A stretch of DNA of 64,000 nt from Monilinia fructicola (GCA_008692225.1 VICG01000016.1:1824074-1888073); one strand, 5' to 3'. Positions 1 to 13,599 are shown, counted from the stretch's first letter. The notes: generated by a model not told the origin, from the letters alone. Numbers and translations: made by a program.

Positions 1-789
1 GTAAGGTGCGACGTGTGACGTGTGACGTGAGAAGTGAGAAATGTAAGATATATAGTGTAAGATGAAGTATGAGATGTAACGTCTGAGTATATCAATTATA
101 ATACAATATATGTATGTTCTTAGAATAGGCCAAGTTGATTATTCTAAGGTTACATAGAAATGATATATAACCTTCAGTCAAGCATCAATATATATTGTTC
201 TGACCTTCAAAAGATGTCCACTCATCAAGTCTGTGCCGTCGGAATCGGTGATTTTCCGTAATAAAACCTTAAGACCACTCATCCATTCACCAATGATGAA
301 TTGCAAGACTAGGTTATCCTCAACATCAAAGAAAACCACTAGGTAAGATTTAATACCATACCCACAATTATAAGGCTCAGTCAGATAGATGGCTTATGTT
401 GGATTGACCTCATCCTCATTGATATTCAAACCATCTCTCATATAGAATAAGAGCTCTGGTAAAATACTATGGTACGAATGATTCTGGTAAAGATGATCCA
501 AATAGGCATCAATCGATGATGATGATGATGTTGTTGTTGTTGTTGTTGTTGACGTTGTTGTTGTTGTTGTTGTTGTTGACGTTGATGGTGATGATCAAGT
601 TTGAGATGAATGTGTTTGAAGGAACCTCCAATAAAGATCTCTCATAACGTACTACGTAAATGAAGTTTGTACGACTAGTTACTTCAATATATTTCAATAT
701 ACACCAATACTCCTCTTATTCATTAAAAACGCCACATTATATTCCCATCTCTCCAGCAACTAAGATTTCCATACCCAAATTAATTCCTA
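1..789. other. Gene-free flank with CAA/GTT trinucleotide repeat
   Basis: No supported coding region. The stretch begins with a short degenerate GTGTGAC-type repeat at about 8-45. A (GTT)n/(GAT)n microsatellite runs from about 518 to 590, and it alone creates the Asn-rich reading frame seen on the minus strand. The stretch is downstream of the transporter that ends at 790, so part of it is probably that gene's 3' UTR. Confidence 0.6.
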
Positions 790-1890
790 TCATGCTCCAG
801 TTTCATCCTCTTGATGTTGTGGAATTGGTCTCTCGTTATTTAATCTCTTCCTGAAAAATCTACTGGTATCGCCCATGGGAAAATTGAAGAATAACGCTTG
901 TTGGCACATTAAATGTCCTACAGCATAATATCCAAACATTCCTGCTATAAAAGCAAATGCCCCAGCGGTTTTCTTAAGTGCGGCGGCGGTTGAACTATTA
1001 CCATCTGCCTCGCAGAAGTATGATGCGCTAACAAGAGTGAATGCCAGTTGTACAAAGAAGTAGATGCCAATGTAGACGAGATTTCTGAGAGGGGTTCAAT
1101 TAGATTTCGGCTAAAGAAAAAGACGGGTTGATGATGGGAATGATGGGAATGATGGGAATGATGGGGATAATAAGGTAGATAATACATACATTGTTAATGA
1201 TCCAATTAGGAAGAAAAAGTTAAAGACGGACCACACTATTTCAATCAGTTTTATAACTCAAATGATGATTCGAATAACTTACACAAGACAAAAAACCCAA
1301 CAGCATTATTATACTGTGCAGTATCACTTCCGTATGATTCTGCTATTCCAAGAAATGGGACATCCAAAGCACCAAATCCAGCATAGAATAATCCAAAAGC
1401 ACTCAATGTCGTATAGGCAAATGAATTACCTCGAACTAGTTCCCATTGAGCCGATATTACCATACCTATACCAGCACTGGGAGAAATTAGATGAATGAAA
1501 TTCAAAAGGAGAGAAAGGAATCTTACACGAAATTGAAATTCGCAACGAAAACATCGGTATTAGATAAACCACGAAATCCCATAAGGGCACAAGAAAGAGT
1601 CGTAAGAGTTGTAGCAAATGCTCCAATTGCTAAAGCTGTCTAAACGAAGGAATAAATTAATAAGATGAGAGACTGAAGGACTGAAGGACTGAAGGACCCA
1701 AGGACCCAAGGACCAAAGAGAGGAAAATAGATCAAGAAAGAAAGTAAAAGAAAACACTCACTGGACTACCAATTGTACTTCCAAAAGGTTGTGTAACTAC
1801 TTGGATAGAATAGCCTCGTAAACTTTGAACATCAGTGTCTTTGATATGGCCACTTTCAATATCCTTAATAACTCTAGTCGTATCAGACAT
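790..1890 (-). CDS. GPR1/FUN34/YaaH-family membrane transporter (acetate/ammonium type)
   Basis: Five exons on the minus strand: 1890-1762, 1639-1527, 1476-1283, 1235-1190 and 1084-790. They join to 777 nt and 258 aa, a normal length for this family. Introns begin GTGAGT, GTAAGA, GTAAGT and GTATGT, and all end in AG. The family is recognised from ELVRGNSFAYTTLSAFGLFY, the ALDVPFLGI stretch, several hydrophobic helices and the C-terminal VGHLMCQQALFFNFPMGDTS. Known members are six-helix plasma-membrane proteins linked to acetate uptake or ammonium export. The N-terminal signature is unusual: where members usually have Asn-Pro-x-Pro-Leu-Gly-Leu, this one reads SPTALAIG at residues 42-49. Substrate is not inferable. 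Introns 1 and 4 carry short 10-bp tandem repeats. Confidence 0.9.
1131..1172. repeat. 10-bp minisatellite in transporter intron 4
   Basis: About four copies of a GATGGGAATG-type unit inside the intron at 1085-1189. Confidence 0.8.
1670..1718. repeat. 10-bp minisatellite in transporter intron 1
   Basis: About five copies of a GACTGAAGGA / GACCCAAGGA unit inside the intron at 1640-1761. The unit differs from that in intron 4. Confidence 0.8.
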
Positions 1891-2277
1891 TTTGAACTGA
1901 TTGATCAACATGTAATTTCGAGTCGAATATGTTTATAGAAATAGAACAAATTTGATATGATGATATCACAATGATCGGCTTTTGTCGGGATTAGTTTCTT
2001 GATCTGAAAAGTCCAAATCCCGAATCCTTTTCACACCAAGGAGTTTTGTATATCTTCAACTTCAACGGTGTCTTGAACCTTATATTTATTCACAACATAC
2101 TCAACATATGCGGTTGATCATATTTATATGAAACGGAATACTTATTCGTTTTCATGTTTCTCAATCCGAGCAAAAGGATTTCGACATTTATGCATTTCAT
2201 GACATGCTTCTGGGTATTCCGTTAAAGTTTCCCACGAATCTCTTATCAATCTTCTCCATGAGGAGTCACAGTACACT

Positions 2278-2306
2278 GTACAGTCTGTCCTCCGGGCAGA
2301 CTGTAC
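2278..2306. repeat. 13-bp inverted repeat (hairpin)
   Basis: GTACAGTCTGTCC and GGGCAGACTGTAC are separated by TCC. All positions pair if one G-T pair is allowed. A flanking ACTGTAC extends the palindromic character. Function unknown. Confidence 0.75.
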
Positions 2307-2854
2307 AATAAAGTATGTTCAAGAGCAATGCATTCATTCTTGATCCGATACAAATGATGCACCAATCAATGTCTTCATTTGGGTAAAAGTCGGTCTATTT
2401 TCCCCATGGATCAACAAATGCTAAGAGCACGACATTGAAGTTAAGTATGCGCAATCCTCTGCAATGTCTGGGATAAAACCTGGAGAAGAGGCATCAAGAC
2501 TGTTGATTGATCAAAAAAGAGCTTGGGGATTGAGATGTTTTGATATATCAGGACCAAGAGACTAAGTAATGAAGTTACTAAAAGGATTCCCAGAATCCCA
2601 GGTCATGTAAGGTTAGGGTTATTGTATTAGTAAGCATTGAAAATCCAAGACGAGGGGACATGAACATATGGCATATGCATATGAACTAACAAACAAACAT
2701 ATAAAGACACAACAATCAACCAACCAACTTCAAGTATCGTATCCATTAGGGGCTGTGAAAGCCCAGTGATACTATCTATCACTAGCTCTCCCGAGAACTC
2801 TCTCTCTCCTGTTGAATATCCATGGATACCTTCGCACCTTCGTATCTTCGAAAA

Positions 2855-2902
2855 TTGGCACACATTGGCACACACTGGCACACACTGGCACACACTGGCA
2901 CA
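2855..2902. repeat. 10-bp tandem repeat (GGCACACACT)n
   Basis: About five near-perfect copies. The Cys/Val-rich reading frames on either strand here come from the repeat. Confidence 0.85.
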
Positions 2903-5900
2903 GCTAGACATTCAATAACCTCATGGACCAGTGACATACTCGAGGACATCTCGTTCATATCCGTCCACCCTCTGATTCTAATCTCTAATGACCAACTTCA
3001 CCCCTATTCGATCATCTTCATACGATACCGCAGACGACGCACTCAACTATGAAACTACCTTGATAAAATCAAGGATATCTTGAGAGGTTCGAGGCTGTAC
3101 TCTATGTTCGGGAAGTTGGGAATCAAGAAAATTGGCAGTCTCGCAATTGCAGCCATTGAGCTAGGCACGCTATATATGAAAAGGAAACTGGACGGTCCAG
3201 GAATATACAGCAAGCGAAACCTATACGGAGTAGTATTTGATTAGTAAATTTGTATTGAAGTTTTGAAACGTGTTATAGGTTACTTATGGTTGGCTACTTA
3301 TGGTCTAGGTAAGTAAATAGCCATCGAATCTATCATTCTTGATTGGGGGTTGAAAGAATGGATAGGATGGATTTTATTTGACCTCATGTAAGGTTACAAT
3401 TACTAGAACTAGGCTTGTGGTTAATGTTAGTTCTAGATGTTGTCAATGAACCTCATGTCGAATATTATCTATCGTCTGCAATATTTTCATCAATCCACGT
3501 AGATAGGAACATTATCCCGTCAATCATATTTGAACTGTGAAGACTGACCGAAATACGGAAAGATATCTAGTCACCACATTTACAAGATATGCTAGGGCAA
3601 TGGATCATTCCCTGAAGTATATTGACGTTTCTTTCCTTCTGTTATTCTATAAAGCTACTCAATATCATCGTTGGAAGTAATCAATGTTGGACTTCCATGT
3701 CCTCAGATTCTTTCACTGTTTACCAACTTAGGTTATCTGCTCATTCCTCACATTGATATCCTCTTCGCTCCCTTTTCACAGCCGCTTTCTCTTTATTAGA
3801 GTCTTTCCTTTAGATCTCCTCAATTTTACGGGAGGTTGAACTACTGTTGTAGATCAAGAGACCAGCATTGATGGTTGTCATTTTGTCCCGTACTTTCAGA
3901 TATAACATCGGTGTGAGTACATCGCTACTAGCATGGATTTTCTTAATTGACTCCTGCGGGATATTTATACTCAGAGAGGGGAAATTTACATAGATCTCCG
4001 CTGAATGTTACTGTTCTTGATGACAGATCATTGAAACGGATCAATAGTAATCGCGTGGGCTAGAAGATGGATAGGTTGAGAAAAGCACTTCATGAATAGT
4101 AGATATATATACACTCATTAGATGGCGAAACTGTACTTCATGACCACATTTCTCACAAGCCACCGCTTCTCATTGCGGAATGATTTCTTCAGCATGACCA
4201 TATGAAATTTCATGCCTTTCCTCAAAGACTAATTATGTCCCTGATTATACTGAGCGCACTTTTGGAATCAAGTATCTTTCTTCCTATCTATCAAGAGAGT
4301 AATATTTCCATGGATATAGTATGTATCTTTTCTCAAAACATCACTGTATCTACTCGAGTATATAGATTTTATAATGTGATGAACTCTCGTTCTATTTTCA
4401 AATTACAATTCGACAACTTCCTCCTCTACGCACTCTACAATCCTAACCTGTCTTCTGTTCAAAGCCATCAATGGATGTTAAATACCGGATATGAACTCGT
4501 GAAATGGAAAGAAAGCAAGAAAGAAAGAAGGCTGTTGATAATTTACTTCATCGTTCAACGCAACACTCGTTTATTTTATCAATCCTTATCCATATTCCCT
4601 CTTTACTAGAATCATTCCTCATCCATAACCTCACCACCATCTTTTTTCTCCACACTGTCCACTCACTTCACCATAATCGTAGCTTTTCTTAGTGTGGCTA
4701 TTAAGAAGAAGAATTTTGTTAGAGAGTTCCATGTGATGTGATGACGGATAAGGTGTCGAACTTTCAGGTCTTTCCTAATTCTACAGTAGATAGATGCACT
4801 GGCGGACTTGTATTTCCTTTTTCATCTGATAGTAGATAGATACACGATCAATCAGACTAGTAGGTGAGTACTAGATTTGAATCTGAGCTTCATAGGTACC
4901 AGTTACTCTTGACGTTTGCATGGTTTTGAAATACTCGAATAGTGACTGCTCTAATGTCACCGTAGGTTTGTCATCTATTTCCCTCCAGCCAGAAACACAG
5001 GCATAGCAAGAATCCTATTCTCATGCAGGAGTACAAATTCAGTAGATTTTGAATTGATTGTGCATCCAAACTCCCCAATTCCCGATCAAAATTGGAATTC
5101 TGTGATATCATACAGCCAAGGTTATTGGTATCGTACTATACATACCCGAGGAGGTACAAAATCCCATAATATCACATAACCCTCAATTTTTACTCCAGGA
5201 ATCTCCGTACCTGACTAGAGGAGAAATTTGTGGTTCCACCTAAAGAGGAGAATCTGAATTTTATGATCTCTGGTGGCTCACCGTACCGACAAGGAACTGG
5301 TATTTCACATCCCATCTTTTCAAATTGCCCGGCCTGTACAGTTAGTCAGATATCTCCAATGTGACTAAGCCTCGGTGAATGATATTTCATGATGTAGTAT
5401 AATGCGATTTGTACTGTTAGGTCTTGCGAGACTTGTTGTGGATGGGAATCCTGCTTAGAAACATAGGCTGCAATATCTGCTTTCCGATCGCTCGTGGATC
5501 AGCATGTAGTTCTACGTGATTCTTCTAGCCTTGGGACGTAAAGGGAGGTAAAAGTGTACTACACAGCCCACCTTCCTGTCATTAAGAATTGATAGTTTTG
5601 ACGTCAGAAAGAAAGTTGATTTCTAGTCCCGACAAGGAGATCCATGTTTTTTTCTAAAACCCAAGACGTATGTTGATGGCCCTAGGCTTTCCAGAACAAA
5701 TCTGGAGGTGAAGTACTCGAAGGTAATGCATCGTCCATTAAGAAATTTAGGGCATGGACCTAATGGAAGATAATTCTAATATTAAGGAAACGTATCTAAG
5801 AGTCAAATGTATACTGAAAGAATACGAGGTTTTTATGTCAGTAGATCTGCTATTCGTAAAACCAAGCCACCAAATTAACAGATATTAATCTTTGGATTTA

Positions 5901-6672
5901 TGAATTGTCAAACGGAGAGTTATATGAACAATTCAGAAGCCCCACAGAGTGCTTAGAATGTACTATGTGATCCATACTTGCTCATATATGTAGTTTGAAT
6001 GATGTGATCTTGAAAGCAGGATAATGAGGATAAATGTTTAGGTGGCGAGGTCGAAGAGGGAACTGTATGATGTTGAGAAAACTTTCGAGGCTTCAAGTAC
6101 AGACTCCCGTTTCAATCGACAGTAAAGTTTCCTCCAAATTGCCGTCATTAAAGCTCTACTACGGATGGTTTTAGAGGTAGTATAAACCGTCTTCTTCATG
6201 AACTCGGTGTTGTTGTTCCTCACTACCTTGTAGTCGTAGATCTAGTCCTTCTGGTAGCTATGTAAAATGAAGATATTACACGCAGGAAATTTAACAGGCA
6301 ATTATAGCTCATTATTCTGGACTACACAGAGCTGTTTGGAAGGGTTCACTGGAACAACCGAATTCATCTTTAGGGGTTCCACTCGATAGCCAGACTATTA
6401 TTTTGAATGAATAAATAGTTGGGAGAAGTTGAAGAAGCTGGACCTCGGGAAGTTGAAGCCTCTTAAACTTCTCAATTTGTCTATCCTCAAACAGAACGAG
6501 TATCAGGAGGAATTGGATAGATTCGATCATGCAGTTCACCTAATTAGACAACTTATCCACTCCAATTTGTTCTATGGAGTACTTTGTCTTGACACATATT
6601 GGTTGGATAACACGCATACGTATTGATCGATACTCAAAACTATCAGAGTTGAATCTTCATTTTGATCTAGAA

Positions 6673-6802
6673 CAGTGAGTGAGCCAGTGATCCAGTGATC
6701 CAGTGAGCCAGTGATCCAGTGAGCCAGTGAGCCAGTGAGCCAGTGAGCCAGTGATCCAGTGATCCAGTGAGCCAGTGACCCAACAACCCAGTGATTCAGT
6801 GA
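6673..6802. repeat. 8-bp tandem repeat (CCAGTGAG/CCAGTGAT)n
   Basis: About fourteen copies in which G and T alternate at the last position. The SLAHWITG-type reading frame on the minus strand is an artefact of this array. Confidence 0.85.
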
Positions 6803-9442
6803 TACATAATACAAGTGGCTTGGTTATCGGAAGCTTGAATCACTTACCCCGCAGTCCTCCTTGAATTAACCTTTATAGTTTATCAACTTGGTAAATCTTG
6901 TCAGTCAAGAATATAACCTTATCGAATAAATCTACACGTAACTCCAAAAGCATAAGAATCTTTCACTCGTGATCCACAAACCACGGAATCTCAATATCCA
7001 TGCATATGGTTGATGGATGACATTCCCATTGGAACTTGGGAGGCTGTGTTGAGCACGAAACAACTCTACTTTTACTTTCACCGAGTACACACATAGCGTT
7101 GCCCAGGTGGCCAGAACAATTCTATCTCTATCGAATACCCCATGTCTCAATACCTCTTATGCGGGGTATATCATATATATTGAATCTATACAGAGTAGAC
7201 ACATATGTGTTTCAATGGAATGATTCATGAGATGTCACGAGATGCCATGCCCATACATCTACCTATCAATGTAACATTCCTGCATCATTCCTGCATAACC
7301 AAATGAAATTCCAAGATTATAAATCATGATTGGATATACCTTAATCAAGATCTCGGATGAAGTTTCAGACAAATCCGTCAATCTTCATGGCATTATGAAG
7401 ATACAGTCAAATAGAATTTCCCAACGTCATACCTAGGTAAGATCTTTCGTGAAAGCAAAGGAAAGGAAATGAACTCAGCCTCGTTACCAGTTGAACGTTA
7501 AAGCTTGTTAAACACTATAGTGTTGATTTCACGATATCCATGGTTTCTCAACCGGAAAGATGGAGATTAGGCACACCCCCGAAAGGATATAGTTGCCCAA
7601 AGGGATCTCGTACCTCTTGTGCCTCTTGCACCTTTGGATATCATCAACTAATCAAGCTCGCTTGGACTTCCGGACATCTGGACCATGACAATATCCGCAT
7701 TTTAGAGTTTTTGGACTGTGAACAGAATCCACTCATTGTCATGACTATTTTCTTAGTGAAAACCTTTGCCCAGTCTTTAAAGCAAGTGGAGAATCTTTGT
7801 AATCCATCTATGGTATGACTCTTTGAAGTTTTTTTCCTATGTATACTATTGTACTATTGTACTAGATGGAAAAAATACTTCAAGAAGAGAATTGAATTTT
7901 CTCAATTTTCGTGGTCGTGTGATGTGTTGTACAGTTTTTTTATCAACGGTGTGTGAAATGAATATTCTGATTCTATTGTTGTCATTGTTGTTGTGGTGAT
8001 TATCTGGATCAAGAGAGTTAGTAGGAATGATAGTAGAAGTAGTAGAAGTAGGATAGGATTAGTTATTATAGTAAAATTAGGATTAATTGTTTAATAAATA
8101 ATGGTAATCATAGTGATACTAATAAAAGAAGTAAAAGAAGTAATATAACAAAAGTAGTTATTGTACAGAGTAGTTGTTGTGATTATGATTATAATAGTAG
8201 TAGCACTTATTAGTTGTAGATAATAGTACGGAGTAGATGAGTCTCGGCTAAAATTACTCCATAGTACAATTCTGTTCTAGATGAATATCTCTCCCCCTTG
8301 AATCTAATCTCATAGCTACCCGTGGACCTACCCAATACTTCTATTCCTATCTCATCTATTCAAATCAAAATTCTGTTACATATGATTCCATAACTAGTTA
8401 CCTGAATAACATATTCTGGTCCTTGGGTATCAATTGTCGATCATTACCGGTACATAATGTACCCAAGTTGCTAAGTACTCTTAATATTGTACTCCGTATA
8501 TTATTGTCCCTAGATAGAACTATACTCTCTCTGTATGTACAATACAAAGTCAATAATTAGATCTCATCTCGATCGATAAGCAAACCAACCTCCCTCTCAA
8601 CTCCCCTTTAATATCCTTTCTTTCTGTCCCCGGTCCTTCGTTACCAAGCCATAATACATACATACATACGTACATACCTACTTACATGCATACTTACACA
8701 TCTATCTAGGTCTTTACTCCGTGTTCACCTATCTGGCTTTAGGCTTTAAGCTTCTTGATTTCATATACCGTGCACTATCATTTACTCTAAACTATCATCC
8801 ACCGACTAATATCAACCCTTTCTCTTGGCTTTTAGGCAGGGCTGACAAAAATACGATTTCATTCTATACCATGTGCTACGCCACAAACCATGATCATTCT
8901 AATCCGTGAACCTATTAGAGTTGATAGTATTATTCATATAAATGCAAGGCCAGATCACAATTCAAGTGATTCATCAATAATGATCAATTTCTTTGAAGAG
9001 AAAAAAAAATAAACATTAAAGTTTATAGCTTTGGATTGATTGAAGAGTCGTCATCATCCTGTGTCCTATCATTTGTACTCGTCCCCCCATAGAAAATTGT
9101 TACTACTGTACTCCGTAGTACCATTCATCATAATCATATCATTTATTTATTCTCCATATATTTTGACCCAGTTGTCTCCTCACTTCGAAACCTTCATATC
9201 AACCTCTCACCCTCCCTCACACCCGCCCACTCTCACTCTCACTCCTCACACACTCTCTCTATATATATACATCTAATCCTCTTTTCTGACTCTCCCATTG
9301 TCAGCAATCATCTTTTATCAACAGTATTGTTGAATCTCTAGACATATATTCATTCATTTATAGCTTGATAAATCTTTATTCTCGAATCTTATATCAATCC
9401 ATCATTCACTCTAGATCGTAGCTTCAAAAAGACCTATAAAAT

Positions 9443-10464
9443 ATGTCTGGGGCATTAAGTTTGCTCGCTGAGCTCGAAAAGGAGAATACTAAAGCTCCAA
9501 GTCGAAAGAATAGTCAAGGAAAACCAAGAGCAGGTAGATCAACAGCAAATTCCAGATCATCTTCAGTTCAATCGTAAGTTTTTATCTCATTATCTACCAA
9601 TTTCTCTCATACTCGTATCTAACACCTTCCAAAAGTCGAGGACCTTCACAAACACGAAGACCAACATCAGCTCCTGGACCTACTCCAATTCCACCTCAAA
9701 ATATAACTCCTCGTAGAACGACACAATCAACAAATGTTACCCCTCGAACTTCATTTGATCGCGGAACAGAAAGATCAAGATCTCAAGGTCCCGATTCTCG
9801 TAGAGTTTCATTCGCAGAAGCTCCAAGACCACAAACTCGAACTTTAATGGTGCCTACGAAAGAGAGTGTGCCGTCATCTGGATTTCCTTATAATCCAAAA
9901 TTACATAAATATGGTGTTTCCGAACATGAATGGTCACAATTCACCAAAGAAATACTAGATACTCTTCCATCATCAAAGAGTTTGAGTTGGAGATGGAAGC
10001 GTGGAAAAATCATTGCGACAGTCAAGAGAGATCTTCAATATGAATCACCCTTAAAATCGGCTTTACGACAGTGGAATAAAGGATTCAGACGTAGAGGGTT
10101 TTCGGTCTATTTGGAAATTCCAGTTGAAAAGGACTTGAATGATGATGAGGTTCCGGGAGATACAAAGGAAGAAAAAAAACAAGCCAAGAAAGATGCCAAG
10201 AAATTTCGGTTCTTAATAGGTGCTGGAAATTCATCTTCTTCATCAGTATATTCGAGAACGAGTTTGGCGGAAAGTGTTAGTAGGGAAAGTCAGGTTAAGC
10301 CTGTGACGATTTCACAAGATGAAGAGGAACAGATGAATCAAAAGTTTCCACAGGCTCCAGTCAGTGAGGCAGTGAATCAACGTGGATCATCAGATGAGAA
10401 GGCAGTTCTTTCAGCATCAATGGAAACGATAGATCATCCACCGACTGCAGTTCTCGTGGCATGA
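9443..10464 (+). CDS. Conserved fungal hypothetical protein, Ser/Arg-rich N-terminus
   Basis: Two exons, 9443-9573 and 9636-10464, with a GTAAGT...AG intron of 62 nt. The model gives 960 nt and 319 aa starting MSGALSLLAELEKEN. Residues about 18-112 are low complexity and rich in Ser, Arg, Pro and Thr, probably disordered. A compact region at about 127-205 (YNPKLHKYGVSEHEWSQF followed by a basic, Trp-containing segment) looks like the conserved core of an unnamed fungal family. A Lys/Glu-rich coiled segment (about 214-227) and an acidic tail follow. There is no signal peptide or membrane segment. The start is the first ATG in frame after a CT-rich leader with a TATA-like run. I do not recognise a biochemical function. 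Confidence 0.8.
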
Positions 10465-13400
10465 AGTATTTATTTGGTGGAGTGTAAAATATGAAGGGGT
10501 ACTTATGACTTGCAACGAAGATAAATGACGGTGGCTTGCTTGGAGTTTAGGTTCTGGATTCATCGTGTTTTTGCCGATTCTTGGATATGTTTAATGATTG
10601 GGATATTTCAAAGGCTTCATCCATTCAAGGCATTGGACGTACGGACTAGACACCGTCAGGTTATGTTCATTACTTATTTATGTATAGCGAAATTTGTACA
10701 TTAGATGAGCTTTTAGGATCATCAACGGGGAAATCTATTGTTTGCTGTATACTTGGATTTATCTCTGGCTTGTTTGGCAAATATTGTGATGTGGAAAATT
10801 ATATAAGAGGGGGAGGTGAGGGATATGGTATTGGGATATGGCACCTCTTTTGTCGCTACATGAGGAGGAATCTGTTCTTGGAATCATCTCAATCTTTCAT
10901 TAAAGTCCATCCGTCTATCTGTCTAATTATCTTTTCCGGATTCTCTTGAAGAATGTCAAGGGCATTAAGATGTATTATATTTTACGTACTTTCAGTGAAT
11001 TCACAAAATATAGAAACCATCTCACTTCTGCTGTCTAGTGATTAAATGACTGTTGAATAAATCTTTTGAATCAAATTCTAGTATATGCGTGATAGACCAA
11101 GTGATTGGCCTCATCCAAGTGGTTGGTTGACCTCATCTCAAGCAAGTTTTTCAAGAGGCCAAAATTCAGACACAAAATCAAAGACGTTGCCACTCACTGC
11201 CACTTCCAAGGTAGCATAGCTAACGTCTTCTATAATTTTATCTTATTTCTCTACATCATACCATATTTTTCTAGAGGGCTCGTTTTGACTAAGAGTTATG
11301 GTCGTTTGAAGGATATCAATATTATCTCGTCGCTCTTTCATGGGCTATGGAGTGCAAGGACGGCTTCATTTGATTTCGTCTATCCCGGTATCTGGATTTC
11401 TATGATGTTGTTTCCCCCCCCGAAAGGACTACTGCCTGAAGAATTCATCACTTGGAAGGTCGATAGATTCTGATCTCATTGTTTCTAGTGTCCAGGGTCG
11501 TGATCTAGGGATTGATTGCCACGGTATACTTCATGTTCAAGATGTCATCGTTTCTCGGTTTGGTTGTAGTTATATCTATTCTCGCTGACGAATCGGTATC
11601 TCTTACTATGTTTTTCGCATCTTTGTATGACGGACATTTATCGTTGCCTAAGTACTGACTTTTGTTCGTCATCCCTATACGAAAATCAACCAAAGACCTG
11701 CGGGAGAAGAGAAATTCAACGTCAACTTTATAAGTCTTGCATTATCACAAAACTGTAGGAATGAAGGTTGTTCGGTTAATCAGATTTAGAGGATGTATGG
11801 CGAAATGAAGGGGCTGTACCTGTGCATAAAACTCAATGTCAAATGGTCAATTTCTTATTCTTGATGATATACTGAGTACTATAATCGTACAGGATCGGAC
11901 GATATCAAGAGAGCACTCAGGAATGAATGTCAATAGTCAATTGCATTTATCTTGGTCCCACTTCTGCCAATACTTTACCTGTGTTATAATGTACCTTGCT
12001 GATGGGATTCAGGCTGATCAGTCTATAAACTGGGGTGATACTCTTATAATTATAGTTGTCAATTAAGTAATTATGTTGAATACTTTATCTATTCCATTTC
12101 CGATTATTAACTCTGCACTTGTTTGATTTTAACATGTATTGGCATGGAATTGTCTACAAGTACATCGGTACTATGGATGTTGTCAATAGAATGCCAGGTC
12201 CAATTACACTTTGGTCATCCAAAATCACAGGACTTTAGAAGCATAACGCGGAACTTGGTATCACTCTCATCACGCATCACGCATCACGCATCACGCATCA
12301 CAGTATGGTGATGGGGCTTTTGAAAGTATTGGGATCAATGATCCTACTTCTCTGCATAAATACAATCTGAGGCCACTCCCAAAGTTCCGATTTTACTACG
12401 AGCCTACCCACGAAGGATTTCACTCATTCAAAAAACCATTCGGCCTCAATACAGATAATAACCCCAAAGTTCTAAATAGAAACAACCTCAACCAAATAAG
12501 AGCATCCGGAAATAAAATCAAACACCTAGATTAATCGCCAAGATAACTATCGCTTACGAGTAATTGATGCAAGTATAGTCAAATATTTTCAGCTCACTTG
12601 TACTGGACTCTTATTATTCAAGGATTCCAAATTCATTTCATACTCGTCTAGTTTTATACCAAGAAGCATATCGTCATTTTAGTTTGGTAATTAAGTGATA
12701 TGATGGTACGATGGCACAGCTACGACGGATTAAATTTCTTCAATTACTACCTCCGAGCCACTTTCCCTAAAACATGGACCAAACCAGTATTTGGCTGCCG
12801 TCAAAACTCCAATAATGGGACATAACGGGATATGATGCGACATGAAGGACATAATGCGTTAATAAATCCCACCTCATACACCGAAGCATCAAATTATCCA
12901 ATCCAACATCCACATCTCCCCAGACACCCACGCGGCGGAGATGAGACCACTCGTTTCATGAATCGTGGCATGGAAAACTCGCACAAATACCATTCCGTGT
13001 GCTTCTCTAGCATGAATTGGTCGTCGCAGGATTCGAAAGTCATGTGCTTAATGCTCTTTTGAATACCAGCGCCATACATTGGAGTATCAACGATACGTGA
13101 AGGTCGAAGACCAGTGCTAAAGTAAGATTACATGGTTATGGCGATTACGACGATCATCCGGAGCTTGGATGCTGTGGTGTTATGGAGAGTAGAGAAGAGG
13201 GAGGTGAAGAGGCTTTGGAGATTACAAGCGTGAATGGGAGTGTGGAGTGTGGGATGCGTGGTATCGTTCTCAGAGTTGATTTGCCGTAAAATGGCTTTAA
13301 TTTGGTACTTTGATGATTGCGATTGGTGTTGATATGAGATTCTGATGAATATTGAATGTTGGAGATGAAGTCTTTTAGGTTTTGTTTATGTGTTTTCATC

Positions 13401-13599
13401 TTTGTTGAATCATCGGGCATGTGGATAAAACATACTTTACCACAACGAGAATCCGGCAACAACACGATAAAAACCAGAAATGGTGGAGTCTTGGATCGAA
13501 TTGGCATGTGCGAGCATTATTCATTATTCTTGCATGATTGAGAGAAGAATTATTGATCTTATAGATCAACACCTCTCACTCAATTCTCCCGCAGAGATG
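10465..13599. other. Gene-free intergenic stretch
   Basis: Holds the 3' side of the gene ending at 10464 and a CATCACG 7-bp array at about 12262-12301. Scattered frames up to about 120 codons (for example around 11105-11473 and 13154-13507) show no domain, no signal peptide and no joinable exons. Confidence 0.5.
12262..12301. repeat. 7-bp tandem repeat (CATCACG)n
   Basis: Five consecutive near-perfect copies. Confidence 0.85.

Larger units (their letters stand above)
1891..9442. other. 7.5-kb gene-free stretch with simple repeats
   Basis: No reading frame here has a recognisable domain, a convincing start context or linkable exons; all are under 140 codons. The stretch holds an inverted repeat at 2278-2306, a 10-bp GGCACACACT array at about 2855-2902, an 8-bp CCAGTGAG/T array at about 6673-6800, AGT/TAG-rich DNA at about 8030-8240 and an ACAT microsatellite at about 8655-8700. 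The proximal 9180-9300 part is CT-rich with a TATATATATA run at about 9261, a plausible promoter for the gene at 9443. Confidence 0.55.

Noticed and set aside
2627..2911. Cys/Val-rich reading frame on the minus strand
   Set aside because: Its start is the translation of the GGCACACACT tandem repeat, and the remainder has no domain.
4202..4609. 135-codon frame on the plus strand
   Set aside because: The start MKFHAFPQRLIMSLIILSALL is vaguely signal-like, but composition, lack of conserved cysteines and no promoter or exon context give no support.
7540..7818. 92-codon frame starting at a good ATG, with several cysteines
   Set aside because: No signal peptide, domain or neighbouring exon; a frame this long is expected by chance in 7.5 kb of gene-free DNA.
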